From positions 1-35,443 of the forward strand of contig JALOQB010000018.1 of the NCBI GenBank assembly GCA_025453595.1: 35,443 bases of DNA, given 5' to 3'. This stretch comes from Polyangiaceae bacterium. Lineage in GTDB: Bacteria > Myxococcota_A > Polyangia > Polyangiales > Polyangiaceae. The position numbers and the translations under genes are program-made. Positions 8,310-16,867 of this stretch are shown here, one piece after another (position 1 is the first letter of the stretch; the number at the start of each line of letters is the position of its first letter). The notes beneath the pieces were generated by a model. That model was given only the letters and a program-made list of their open reading frames with translations, ran no database searches and was not told the DNA's origin.

Positions 8310-9437
8310 CCCCTCACTTCGCAGCCCGGCCACCTCCGCCTCCAGCGCCGCCCGCTCCCGCGAGAGGTAATCGCGGATCGCCGCGCCAAAACGCCGGTCC
8401 CGCAGGTGGTGCAGCGACGAGGTCAGCACCGGGTCAAACCCCCGCGGCAGCTTGTGCTCGCCGCCAGCGCCGGGCTCGAACACCTGGACCCCGCGGGCGA
8501 TGCACTGCTCGATCGAGTGGTAGTAGCAGACGTGAAAATGCAGGAAGGGCCGCGGCTCGTCGCAGCCCCAGTAGCGCCCGTAGAGCCGCTCCTCGCTCGC
8601 CACGTTGAAGCAACCCGCGATGGGGCGCCCGCCGTCCCGCGCCAGCACGATGTCCAGGTGCTCCCCCATGCGCTCCCGCACCAGCTCGAAGAAGCGGCGG
8701 TTGAGGTACTGCCTCCCCCAGGGGAAATGCGCCTCCACCCCCTTCACGTAGAAGCGCACCATCGCCTCCAGCACCTCGTCGGTGATCTCGGCGCCGCGGT
8801 AGGTCTCCGTCACCACCCCGCTCTGCTCCACCTCCCGCCGCTCGCGCCGGAGCTGGTGCCGTCGCTTGGCGTTGAACGTCCCCAGGAAATCTTCGTAGCT
8901 CCGGTAGCCCTGGTTGAACCACTGGAATTGCACCCCGCGCCGCCGGTCGTAGCCCGCTTCCTCCAGCAACGCCCCGTCTTCCTCCCCCGGGAAGAGCACG
9001 TGCGCCCCCGATAGCTCCATCTTGTCGCTGGCCACCCGGATCGCCTCCGCCAGCAGCCCCCGGTCCGCGTCCTCCCGCGCCAGCAGCCGCCGCCCGGTCG
9101 CCGGGGTAAAAGGGACCGCCACGATCAGCTTGGGGTAATAATCGACACCGAATCGAGGCGCGGCCTGGGCCCAGGCGTGGTCAAAGACGAATTCGCCCTC
9201 GGTGTGGCCCTTGAGGTAGGCGGGGGCCGCGGCGATCAGGGCGCCGTTCTTGCGGACCAGCAGGTGGCAGGGGCGCCAGCCGGCCTCGGGGCGAACGCAG
9301 CCCGCGTCCTCCAGCGAGCGCAGCCAGGCGTGCTTGACGAAGGGGGTGTCGGTGGGCCCCAGCAGTCCATCCCACTCGTGGGCGGCGACGCTCCGGATGT
9401 CGTCGGTGGTGCTGATCTCGATGCGTTCGCTATCCAT
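8307..9437 (-). CDS. FemAB-like / DUF482 GNAT-fold acyltransferase, ends at TTA
   Basis: Protein of 376 aa from ATG 9437. It matches the 'peptidogalycan biosynthesis/recognition' FemAB-like family (PF04339): an N-terminal FVKHAWLRSLEDAGCV, then GWRPCHLLVR, the central basic motif FNAKRRHQLRRERREVEQ, FYVKGVEAHFPWGRQYLNRRFFE, and the C-terminal HFHVCYYHSIEQCIARGVQVFEPGAGGEHKLPRGF. Relatives usually end shortly after an xRERxxxE helix; here that helix is DYLSRERAALEAEVAGLR. No TAA, TAG or TGA follows in frame until 6966, which would give 823 aa with an antisense tail covering all of the 7158-8309 gene. TTA at 8307-8309 ends it at SEG, the expected place. Four other TTA triplets in the gene are out of frame. 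It is divergent from the radical SAM gene with 18 bp between starts. Confidence 0.86.
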
Positions 9438-9455
9438 GACCGTTACGATGCCGGC

Positions 9456-10742
9456 ATGGTGCAGATTCCTCCGCGTCCACGCCAGCTTCCCATCGCCCCT
9501 GATCCGGGGCCGGCGCGCCGGCACCTGCCGCTCGCGGGCCCGGTGCGCCCCATCGACCGCAAATGGCAGCCCGTGTACGCGGTCTGGGAGATCACGCTGC
9601 GCTGCGACCTCTCCTGCCGGCACTGCGGCTCCCGGGCGGGGCGGGCGCGGCCCGACGAGCTGACGACGGAGCAGGCCCTCGACCTGGTCCGGCAGATGGC
9701 CGAGCTGGGGGTCAAGGAGGTGACGCTGATCGGCGGCGAGGCCTACCTCCGCGACGACTGGACCGAGATCGCCCGCGCGGTGCGCAGCCACGGGATGCAG
9801 TGCGGCATCACCACCGGCGGCCGGTCCTTCACCCCCGAGCGGGCCCGCCAGGCCCGGGAGGCGGGGATCCAGAGCGTCAGCGTCTCGATCGACGGGCTCC
9901 GCGACACCCACGACCGGATCCGCGGCGTCCAGGGCAGCTACGACGCCGCCATGGAGGCCCTCGACAACCTGAAGGCCGCCGGCATCCCGGTCTCCGCCAA
10001 CACCCAGTTCTTCAGCTACAACCTCCACGAGATCCCCGAGGTCCTCGAGCGGCTGATCGAGCGCAAGATCCACTCGTGGCAGGTCCAGATCACCGTCGCC
10101 ATGGGCCGCGCCGTCGACGAGCCCGATCTGCTGCTCCAGCCCCACCAGATGCTCGAGCTGATGCCCCTCCTCGCTCGCCTCAAGCGCCGCGCCGACCAGG
10201 CCCGGGTCCGCATCTGGCCCGGCAACAACATCGGCTACTTTGGCCCCTACGAGACCCTGCTCCGGGGCACGCTGCCGCGAGGACACATGTCCTCCTGCGG
10301 GGCCGGTCGCTCCACCCTCGGCATCGAGGCCAACGGCGACATCAAGGGCTGCCCCTCGCTCCCCACCGCCGATTACGTCGGCGGCAACATCCGCGACCAC
10401 AGCCTCCGCGAGATCTGGGAGCAGACCTCCCCCCTGCGCTTCACCCGCGACCGCACCGTCGATGACCTCTGGGGCTTCTGCCGCTCCTGTTATTACGCCG
10501 ACACCTGCCGCGCCGGGTGTTCCTGGACCTCCCATGTGTTGCTGGGCAAGACCGGCAACAACCCTTACTGCCACCACCGGGCGCTGGAGCTGGTCCGGGA
10601 GGGCAAGCGGGAGCGGGTCGTGCGGGTGGCTCCGGCCCCCGGGGAGCCCTTTGATTACGGGCGCTTCGAGATCATCCTCGAGGACTGGCCGGCGGACGAG
10701 CTGCCCCGGGCCCAGGCCCTGGCCGAGTGCCCCGACGTGTTA
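9456..10742 (+). CDS. radical SAM/SPASM peptide-maturase-like protein, ends at TTA
   Basis: Protein of 428 aa from ATG 9456. The radical SAM cluster is C50-x3-C54-x2-C57 (LRCDLSCRHCGSRAG), followed by TLIGGEAYLRDDW, ITTGGRSF and VSVSIDGLRDTHDRIRG. A C-terminal SPASM region carries auxiliary Cys (CGAGRSTLGIEANGDIKGCPS, then FCRSCYYADTCRAGCSW, then NPYCHHRA). Such proteins oxidatively modify ribosomal peptides or protein side chains; it may belong to the GDL-peptide-associated SPASM group, but no precursor peptide is evident nearby. After the last conserved part (YGRFEIILEDWP) the frame has no standard stop for 2.6 kb and runs into frr. TTA at 10740-10742 ends it after ECPDV, opposite the TAA of the convergent gene. 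All other TTA triplets in the gene are out of frame. Confidence 0.87.
10740..10742. other. bidirectional stop: TTA (+) / TAA (-)
   Basis: The in-frame TTA that ends the + strand radical SAM gene is also, on the - strand, the TAA stop of the dikinase-like lipoprotein gene. It is the second instance in this window of one triplet closing two convergent genes. Confidence 0.8.
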
Positions 10743-12779
10743 GCGTGCCCCTGGTGCGATGACGCGCCCCTGGTCGTCGATCCAGCGGCGCTCCTTGGTC
10801 CACTCGACGTGGTAGGGGCGAGCCTGGACGATGACGACCTCGCGGCGGGGGCCTGCGAGCAGGAATTCGACGTCGGCGGCCTGCCCGGACATGCCCTGCC
10901 AGTCGCCGGTGAACGAGAGGTGGATGGCCCGGAGCGCCTCGGAGAGGCGGCGGATGTCGTCGGGGCCGAGCAGAGGCTTGCCGTTGCTGCGCGAGCTGTT
11001 GGAGAAGCGCTCGACGCCCTGCCCATCCTCGAAGGTGTAGATCATGAGCTGCTCGGGGATCTCGTTGCCCTTGGCGCCGGTCACGCTGCCGCCGGACATC
11101 TGGGCGTTGATGAAGTAGCCCGGCTGGCCCTGGCTGAAGGGGTTCTCGGTGATGGCGACGCCGTTGACGGCGTCATCGTCGACGCTCTCTTGGACGAGGA
11201 TGGCCATGCCGACGGAGGAGGAGTCGATGCGGTACCAGGAGCGCTCCTCGTGGGCGCCGGAGAGCCAGACCGAGGACCAGACCTTGCGGAGGCCGCGGGC
11301 GACGTCCTGGGGGTCGGCGGGGTCGACCCGGGTGGAGCGGTAGAGGCCGGCGCCGTTGAAGCCCGGGAGATCCTCGGCGTTGGTGCTGGAGCGAAGGCGG
11401 ACCTTGCCAGGGGGGAGCACCTCGCGCATGCGGCGCAGCAGGGGCTGGAGGGTCTCCGGAGGGACGTCGGCCTTCTCCATGGCGTCGCGGAGGTCGGCGA
11501 GGCGCTGGGCGCGGACGGAGGCGTCCTGCTGGAAGGTCGGATCCGCGAGGAGATCGCGGATCCGGCGGTCGAAGCCGTGGGCGGCCAGGAAGCGGGCGTA
11601 GTGGTGCATCGGCAGGGCGAAGCCCCGGGGCACGCGGAAGCGGCCGGGGCTGAGCTGGGTCACCAGGCCCAGCTGGGCGGCCTTGGCGCCGACCCGCGGG
11701 ATATCCTTGCGATCGAGCTGGTCGAGGGTGGGGAGCCCGACGTCGGCGTCATCGCGGCGCGGGGTCTGCGCCACGGAGGGGCGCCGCTGGGCCCAGGAGC
11801 GCTCGGCTTCCTGCTGGGAGGCGGGGGCGAGGGTGTGGCCCCGGGCGTCGACGGTGAGCTTGACCAGCTTGCCCTCCAGCGCGGCGATCTCGGGGCGCCG
11901 CGAGGCCCCGCGGAGCGCCATGTTCGGGGTCTTCCGGTTGTGACAGAGGACGTTGATATGGCCCAGCGGCGCCTGGATCTCGTCGGTGATCACGCCGGAG
12001 ACCACCGGGATATCCTCGGGCAGAGCGCCGAGCACCACGATGTCGAAGGGGCGCAGCCGGGAGGGGTCAAAATCCGCCGCCGTGGGCAGGATACGCAGGT
12101 ACCCGAAGGCCTCGCCCAGCTCGAGGGGCTGGTAGGTGATGTTGCCGAAGAGCTCGTGGCTCTCGACCACGGGCAGCAGGGCCCGGGTGCGCGGGTCCTG
12201 CTCGTGGGCCAGGGGGACCGGGCGGTAGCGGAGTTTATCGGCAAAAAATACGGATTTTTGCAGGAGCTTGAAGGCCCGGGCGGTCTCGTTCACGTCGAGC
12301 TCGTCGCCGGCGTAGAGCTCGAAGGCCCAGACCTCGCCGGGGTAACGGGACAGGGTGCCCAGGATGAAGCGGCGGTCCGGGTCGTGGTACTCGCGGCGGT
12401 TGAAGGTGCGCTCGTCGCCCACCGGCGCGCCCCCTCGGGACAGGAACCTGCGGGCGAAGTAGTAATGGATAGGCCAGCGCTCGCTCTGGAGAAAATAGAG
12501 GGAACCGTCGCTGCGATCGAGGATGATCTTCACCACCTCGGTGCCGGACATGACGCTGGTGGCGGGGCGGAACGCGAGGGCATCCCAGACCGCCTGGGAT
12601 GGAATCCCCGGGGCAAAATCGCCATCGCGCCGCGGGGCGACGGAGGCCCCTGGGGAGGGGCCAGGGCCGGGGGGGAGCACGGAGGCGGGCCCGGCCCCCG
12701 CGCAGGAGAGCGCGGCGGCCAGCGACATCAGCAGAACCAGGGGCAGGGAAGCGCGCCTCACCGGGCAATTGTAAAGCAT
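10740..12779 (-). CDS. secreted PEP/pyruvate-binding (dikinase-like) lipoprotein
   Basis: Protein of 679 aa from ATG 12779, chosen because it opens a lipoprotein signal (MLYNCPVRR, then LVLLMSLAAALSC). A His-containing segment near residue 273 (VITDEIQAPLGHINVLCHNRKTPNMAL) resembles the phosphohistidine domain of PEP-utilisers. The C-terminal half carries the PPDK/PEP-synthase ATP-binding domain (VRLRSSTNAEDLPGFNGAG near 460-475; a QARPYH ending near 650). Having the His domain before the ATP domain is the order of plant glucan/phosphoglucan water dikinases rather than of PEP synthase. An exported ATP-dependent dikinase is odd, since the periplasm lacks ATP; it may be a binding protein. It ends at TAA 10740-10742 and is divergent from frr with 36 bp between starts. 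Confidence 0.82.
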   Translation of the reverse strand: MLYNCPVRRASLPLVLLMSLAAALSCAGAGPASVLPPGPGPSPGASVAPRRDGDFAPGIPSQAVWDALAFRPATSVMSGTEVVKIILDRSDGSLYFLQSERWPIHYYFARRFLSRGGAPVGDERTFNRREYHDPDRRFILGTLSRYPGEVWAFELYAGDELDVNETARAFKLLQKSVFFADKLRYRPVPLAHEQDPRTRALLPVVESHELFGNITYQPLELGEAFGYLRILPTAADFDPSRLRPFDIVVLGALPEDIPVVSGVITDEIQAPLGHINVLCHNRKTPNMALRGASRRPEIAALEGKLVKLTVDARGHTLAPASQQEAERSWAQRRPSVAQTPRRDDADVGLPTLDQLDRKDIPRVGAKAAQLGLVTQLSPGRFRVPRGFALPMHHYARFLAAHGFDRRIRDLLADPTFQQDASVRAQRLADLRDAMEKADVPPETLQPLLRRMREVLPPGKVRLRSSTNAEDLPGFNGAGLYRSTRVDPADPQDVARGLRKVWSSVWLSGAHEERSWYRIDSSSVGMAILVQESVDDDAVNGVAITENPFSQGQPGYFINAQMSGGSVTGAKGNEIPEQLMIYTFEDGQGVERFSNSSRSNGKPLLGPDDIRRLSEALRAIHLSFTGDWQGMSGQAADVEFLLAGPRREVVIVQARPYHVEWTKERRWIDDQGRVIAPGAR

Positions 12780-12815
12780 GACCCGGCCGCCGGTGCTAAG
12801 GTCGCAAACGCCGCC

Positions 12816-13382
12816 ATGTCGATGATTGACGACATTCATAAAGACCTCCGCGACTCCATCACCAAGGCCCACGATGCGCTCAAGCGCGACCTGAGCAAGG
12901 TCCGCACGGGCCGCGCCAACGCTGCCATGCTCGATCCGGTGCGGGTAGATTACTACGGCACCCCCACCCCCCTGGCCCAGATGGCCACCGTCTCCACCCC
13001 GGAGCCGCGCCTCATCACCGTCAAACCCTGGGATCGCTCGGTCATGAAGGTGGTCGAGAAGGCGATTCGCGAGGCCGAGCTGGGCCTCAACCCGCAGACC
13101 GACGGTGACCTGATCCGCGTCCCGATCCCGCCCCTCACCGAAGAGCGGCGCAAGGAGATGGTCAAGCTGGCGAAGAAGATCGCGGAGGAAGGCAAGGTCT
13201 CCATCCGCAACGCCCGCCGCGACGCCCTCGAGATGATCGCCAGCCTGGTCAAGGACGGCGACGCCAGCGAAGACGAGGGCGATCGGGCCAAGAAGAAGGC
13301 CGAAGAGATCGTGGTCGATGGGGTCAAGCAGGTCGAGACCCTGCTTGCCAACAAAGAGAAGGATATCCTCGACGTGGGCTGA
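12816..13382 (+). CDS. frr: ribosome recycling factor
   Basis: Protein of 188 aa that, with EF-G, splits post-termination ribosomes. The match is close along the whole length: DIHKDLRDSITKAHDALKRDLSKVRTGRANAAMLDPVRVDYYG, PEPRLITVKPWDRS, AIREAELGLNPQTDGDLIRVPIPPLTEERRKEMVKLAKKIAEEGKVSIRNARRDA. Both a three-helix bundle and the hinge domain are present. ATG 12816 is used; ATG 12822 (MIDDIH) is an equally plausible start two codons on. Its frame is the same as that of the upstream radical SAM gene, and no standard stop separates them; the only in-frame terminator candidate is TTA 10740-10742. No tsf, pyrH or rpsB, the usual frr neighbours, is present here. The stop is TGA. Confidence 0.97.
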   Translation: MSMIDDIHKDLRDSITKAHDALKRDLSKVRTGRANAAMLDPVRVDYYGTPTPLAQMATVSTPEPRLITVKPWDRSVMKVVEKAIREAELGLNPQTDGDLIRVPIPPLTEERRKEMVKLAKKIAEEGKVSIRNARRDALEMIASLVKDGDASEDEGDRAKKKAEEIVVDGVKQVETLLANKEKDILDVG

Positions 13383-13440
13383 GGGCGGCGGCCCCTGTTG
13401 ACACTCTCCCCCCCATCATGACACGTTCCTTCCCTGTCCG

Positions 13441-14508
13441 ATGAGCCCTACCTCTTCCCTCTCGTCCGGCCAGTCTTCCAAGCTCCGAGCCGTGGCGTAT
13501 GGCCTCACGGACCGGGGGATGCAGCGCGAGCACAACGAGGATAGCTTCTCGGTGCTCAACGAGTACGGCCTGTTTGTGGTGGCAGACGGCATGGGGGGGC
13601 ATCAGGCAGGCGACGTGGCCAGCCGCATCGCCACCGAGACCATCGCCGAGTTCTTCCGCTCCACCGCCAGCGAGGACGTCACCTGGCCCTTCCACTTTGA
13701 CACCAACCTGTCCGAGGAAGAAAACCGGCTGCTCACCGGCATCCGGGTGGCCAACCGCCAGATCCTCGACCGCAGCGAGAAGTCCAGCGAGTGCCATGGC
13801 ATGGGCACGACGGTGGTGGGGGCGATGTTCTCGCCGGCCAAGAGCAAGCTCTTCATCGGTCACGTGGGCGACAGCCGCTGTTACCGGGTCCGTCAGGGGC
13901 AGATCAAGCTGCTCACCCGCGACCACTCGCTGGTCAACGACTACATCACGGCCATCCCCAACCTCACCGAGGAGCAGAAGGCCGATCTGCCCAAGAACGT
14001 GATCACCCGCGCCCTCGGCATGCAGCGCGACGTCGTGGTCGATCTCCAGGCCGATGAGCCCTCGATCAACGACGTGTACCTGCTCTGCTCCGACGGTCTC
14101 AACGGCATGCTCCGCGACGAGGAGATCCTCGAGATCGTCGCCGCTGCCGGCGCTGACCTCCCGGCGGGCGCTCGCAAGCTCATCGATGTCGCCAACGCCA
14201 ACGGCGGCGAAGACAACATCACCGTGGTGCTGATTCATATCGAGAACCTCGAAGAATCCACCCACCTCATCCCCTCGGCCCGCGGGTCTGCCCCGGCCTT
14301 CTCTGACGATGAGACCGTGATGGCCCAGACCGTGATGGCCCCGACCGACCCGCTCCCTCCCCTGGTCGGTGACCCCACCCCGCAGCCCTCCGCCAGCACG
14401 CCTCCGCTCGGCGTCCCTGCCGCCGCCCGCGCTCTCGGCGCTGGCCCCTTCCAGGATGAAGACACCCTGGTCTCCGGCGAAACGCCCCCCTTCCGCGGCG
14501 AACCCTGA
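13441..14508 (+). CDS. PP2C-family Ser/Thr protein phosphatase
   Basis: Protein of 355 aa. The first 260 residues form a metal-dependent PP2C catalytic domain with the Stp1/PrpC motif set: [73 protein letters not shown] and [14 protein letters not shown]. The metal-binding Asp residues are all present. A Pro/Ala/Thr-rich tail of about 95 residues contains the repeated stretch [15 protein letters not shown], with Thr residues that could be phosphorylation or FHA-binding sites, and near the end [12 protein letters not shown]. The likely role is to reverse Hanks-type Ser/Thr kinase signalling, such as that of the kinase at 32463-34004. It stops at TGA 14506-14508, 2 bp from the TTA of the convergent glutaredoxin gene. 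A TTA at 13881-13883 is out of frame. Confidence 0.94.
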   Translation: MSPTSSLSSGQSSKLRAVAYGLTDRGMQREHNEDSFSVLNEYGLFVVADGMGGHQAGDVASRIATETIAEFFRSTASEDVTWPFHFDTNLSEEENRLLTGIRVANRQILDRSEKSSECHGMGTTVVGAMFSPAKSKLFIGHVGDSRCYRVRQGQIKLLTRDHSLVNDYITAIPNLTEEQKADLPKNVITRALGMQRDVVVDLQADEPSINDVYLLCSDGLNGMLRDEEILEIVAAAGADLPAGARKLIDVANANGGEDNITVVLIHIENLEESTHLIPSARGSAPAFSDDETVMAQTVMAPTDPLPPLVGDPTPQPSASTPPLGVPAAARALGAGPFQDEDTLVSGETPPFRGEP

Positions 14509-14510
14509 GC

Positions 14511-14774
14511 TAAGGCCGGCGCTTGCAGCAGCGGGTCAAGCTGGCCGCTGCGATCCATGGCCAGCATGTCGTCGCAGCCGCCGATCGATTTACCGTTGAT
14601 GAAGATCTGGGGCACCGTGCTGCGACCCGTCACCTGCTGGAGCCACGCCCGCTTGGGTCGATCTCCGGAGACGTCGATCTCCTGAAAAACAACGCCTTTC
14701 TGGCGTAGATGTGCCTTGGCGCGCACGCAGTAAGGGCAATACGGTGTCGTGTAGACGATGACTTCCGCGGCCAT
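14511..14774 (-). CDS. grxC: glutaredoxin (Grx3 type), ends at TTA
   Basis: Cytoplasmic dithiol glutaredoxin of 87 aa: active site CPYC at residues 13-16, the cis-Pro motif TVPQIFINGK, and GGCDDMLAMDRSGQLDPLLQ at the C-terminus, matching E. coli Grx3, which ends LDPLLK. It reduces protein disulfides and glutathione adducts. ATG 14774 gives the usual short N-terminus. The frame has no standard stop after LDPLLQ until 14235, which would add 92 residues antisense to the PP2C gene. An in-frame TTA at 14511-14513 ends the protein three residues after LDPLLQ, the normal family length. Another TTA at 14731-14733 is out of frame. It is divergent from the prolyl isomerase lipoprotein gene. Confidence 0.93.
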
Positions 14775-14821
14775 GGGGCTCCTGGTTGGCAAGGGGTGAG
14801 GGCAGGTGTAAGGCTCCGTTC

Positions 14822-15331
14822 ATGGATGTCCACCCGCGCCCCCGGTTGCGCGCGCCGCTCCTCGCGCTGGGGCTCGCTCTGCTGGGCCTCGCCTGCGACG
14901 GAACCCTCTCGGGGATGCATGCCACCCGCGGCGTGCTGCCCACCGTGTACTCCGACCCGCTGCCCTCCGCGACCGCCGAGGCCCCCAGCCTCAGCGAACC
15001 CAAGAGCATTCGCGCCCAGCACCTGCTGGTGATGCACCAGGGCTCGCGCAGCGCCCCGCCCACCGTCGTCCGCACCAAGGAAGAGGCCCGCGCCCGCGCC
15101 GAGGAGGCCCTCGCCAAGGTCCGCGAGGGGGCCCCGATGGACGAAATCGTCGCCCGCTACTCGGAAGAACCCGGCGCGGCGCAGCGCGAACCGCCGGGTG
15201 ACCTGGGCGAATTCACCCGCAAGCGCATGGTTAAGAAGTTCTCCGACGCCGCCTTCAAGCTCCAGGTCGGCGAGGTCAGCAACGTCATCGAGACCGAGTT
15301 CGGGTTCCACGTCATCAAGCGCCTCGAATGA
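14822..15331 (+). CDS. parvulin-type peptidyl-prolyl isomerase lipoprotein
   Basis: Protein of 169 aa from ATG 14822, chosen because it starts a lipoprotein signal (LRAPLLALGLALLGLAC; lipobox LGLAC). After a short Pro/Ser-rich spacer, residues from about 60 to the end form one rotamase (parvulin/SurA-like) domain: IRAQHLLVMHQGS, ARARAEEALAKVREGAPMDEIVARYSEEP, GDLGEFTRKRMVKKFSDAAFKLQVGEVSNVIETEFGFHVIKRLE. The protein ends right at the domain end with TGA. It is likely to assist folding of exported proteins at a membrane surface. A TTA at 15231-15233 is out of frame. An inverted repeat follows the stop. Confidence 0.92.
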   Translation: MDVHPRPRLRAPLLALGLALLGLACDGTLSGMHATRGVLPTVYSDPLPSATAEAPSLSEPKSIRAQHLLVMHQGSRSAPPTVVRTKEEARARAEEALAKVREGAPMDEIVARYSEEPGAAQREPPGDLGEFTRKRMVKKFSDAAFKLQVGEVSNVIETEFGFHVIKRLE

Positions 15332-15341
15332 ACCTGCACCT

Positions 15342-15377
15342 CCCCTGCAGGCCTGAAACGGTGGGGGGCTGCAGGGG
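15342..15377. terminator. candidate hairpin after the prolyl isomerase gene
   Basis: Perfect 9-bp inverted repeat CCCCTGCAG (15342-15350) and CTGCAGGGG (15369-15377) with an 18-nt loop, 10 nt after the TGA of the isomerase gene and before mpl. No T-run follows, so it is not a canonical intrinsic terminator. It could be a Rho-dependent or attenuating hairpin, or an operator for mpl. Confidence 0.4.
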
Positions 15378-15403
15378 CGCCGGAACCGTGTCATAGGGGG
15401 GCC

Positions 15404-16867
15404 ATGCGCGTTCACTTTGTCGCGGTCTGTGGCACCGGGATGGGCTCGCTGGCGGGCCTCTTTCGCGAGGCCGGGCACGAGGTCTCGGGCTCCGATAGCG
15501 CCTACGATCCCCCGATGGGGCCGGCGCTGAAATCCTGGGGGGTCCGCTGTCTCGAAGGCTTTGACCCGTCGCACCTCGAACCCCGGCCCGACCTGGTGGT
15601 GATCGGCAACGTGTGCCGCCGCGACAACCCGCTGGCCCGGGCCGCCATCGACGGGGGGCTGCGCTACACGGACATGGCCCACGGGCTGGCCGAGCACATC
15701 CTGGAGGGCCGTTCCCCCCTCGTCGTCGCCGGCACCCACGGCAAGACCACGACCACCGCGATGGCCGCCTGGTTGCTCCACGATACGGGGCGCGAGCCTG
15801 GGTTCCTGGTGGGCGGGCTGCCCAAGAATTTTGAACGCAGCTTCAGCCTCGGGAGCACCCGCCGCAAGCTCCCTGCCTCCGGTGAGACCGTCCTCGGCGT
15901 CCACCGCGCGCCCCCCTTCGTGGTCGAGGGCGACGAGTACGACACCGCCTTCTTCGAGAAGACCCCGAAGTTCTGGCACTACCGCCCCGAGGTCGCCATC
16001 GTCACGTCCGTCGAGCACGATCACGTCGACATCTACGCCAGCGAGGCCGACTACCACGGGGCCTTCGCCGGCTTCCTCCAGCGGGTCCCGCCCCAGGGCC
16101 TCATCGTCGCGTCCGCCGCCGACCCGGCGGTCGTTCGCCTGGTCCGCGAGCATGCACGGGCCCCCGTCGCCTGGTTCGCCCTCCAGGGCGATGACACCGG
16201 CGACATCGCCCCCGAGTGGCTCATCGCCCCCGCCGTCTCCGGCCCCACGGGCCAGAGCTTTGACCTCTTCGTGGGCGGCCAGATGGCCGGACGCTTCGCC
16301 CTCCCGGTCCCCGGGGAGCACAACCTGCGCAACGCCGCCGCCGCCCTCGGCGCCGTCATCCAGGGCCACGGCGTCCCCGTCGACGAGGCCCGGCGCGCCC
16401 TCGCCCGGTTCCAGGGCGTCCGTCGCCGCCAGGACCTCCTCGGCACCCCCCGCGGTGTCTTCGTCTACGACGACTTCGCCCACCACCCCACCGCCGTCGA
16501 GGAGACCCTCCGCGCCATCCGCTCCAGGCACCCCTCCGCCCGCATCCTCGCCGCCTTCGAGCCCCGCAGCGCCACCGCCTGCCGCGCCATGCACCAGCAG
16601 GCTTACGCTCGCGCCTTCCGGGGCGCCCAGCTCGTCATCATCGCCCCCCGGGGCCGCACCAAGGTAGACGGAGACGCCCTCGATCTCGAGCGGCTTGTCC
16701 AGGATCTCCATACATCCGGCCAGGAGGCCAAGGCCCCCCCCTCCCTCGACGCCGTCGTCGACGAGATCGCCGCCTGGGCTCGCCCCGGCGACGTGGTGCT
16801 CCTGATGAGCAACGGCGCCTTCGGCGGCGTCCCTGCCCGCCTCGTCGGGCGCCTCGAAGCCAGCTTA
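15404..16867 (+). CDS. mpl: UDP-MurNAc:L-Ala-gamma-D-Glu-mDAP ligase, ends at TTA
   Basis: Murein-recycling ligase that attaches recovered tripeptide to UDP-MurNAc in the cytoplasm. It has the Mur ligase three-domain layout: an N-terminal Rossmann part (MRVHFVAVCGTGMGSLAGLFREAGHEVSGSD), the ATP loop GTHGKTTTT at 110-118, FVVEGDEYDTAFFEKTPKFWHYRPE typical of Mpl, GEHNLRNA, VYDDFAHHPTAV, FEPRSATACR, and the final VVLLMSNGAFGG. E. coli Mpl ends about 15 residues after this last motif. Here TTA at 16865-16867 ends the protein after RLVGRLEAS at 487 aa. Reading on to TGA 16981 would add 38 unrelated residues across the start of the helicase gene. The TTA shares its A with the ATG of that gene (TTATG). 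A TTA at 16603-16605 is out of frame. Confidence 0.95.

Noticed and set aside
6966-10577. A 1,203-codon open frame on the - strand containing the FemAB-like domain
   Set aside because: Only 8307-9437 shows conserved protein sequence. The upstream part is antisense to the radical SAM gene and the downstream part is antisense to the gene at 7158-8309.
9177-13382. A single 1,401-codon open frame on the + strand spanning radical SAM, antisense of the dikinase-like gene, and frr
   Set aside because: The middle 2.1 kb is antisense to a convincing lipoprotein gene and has no domain of its own; frr is always a separate small protein. The frame is open only because TTA is counted as leucine.
13398-13403. 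Perfect TTGACA -35 box upstream of the PP2C gene
   Set aside because: No acceptable -10 element lies 16-18 bp downstream, and the hexamer sits only about 40 bp before the start codon; not enough to call a promoter.
14630-16711. A 693-codon open frame on the - strand opposite mpl
   Set aside because: Gly/Ala/Glu-rich antisense shadow typical of high-GC DNA; mpl on the + strand is unmistakable.
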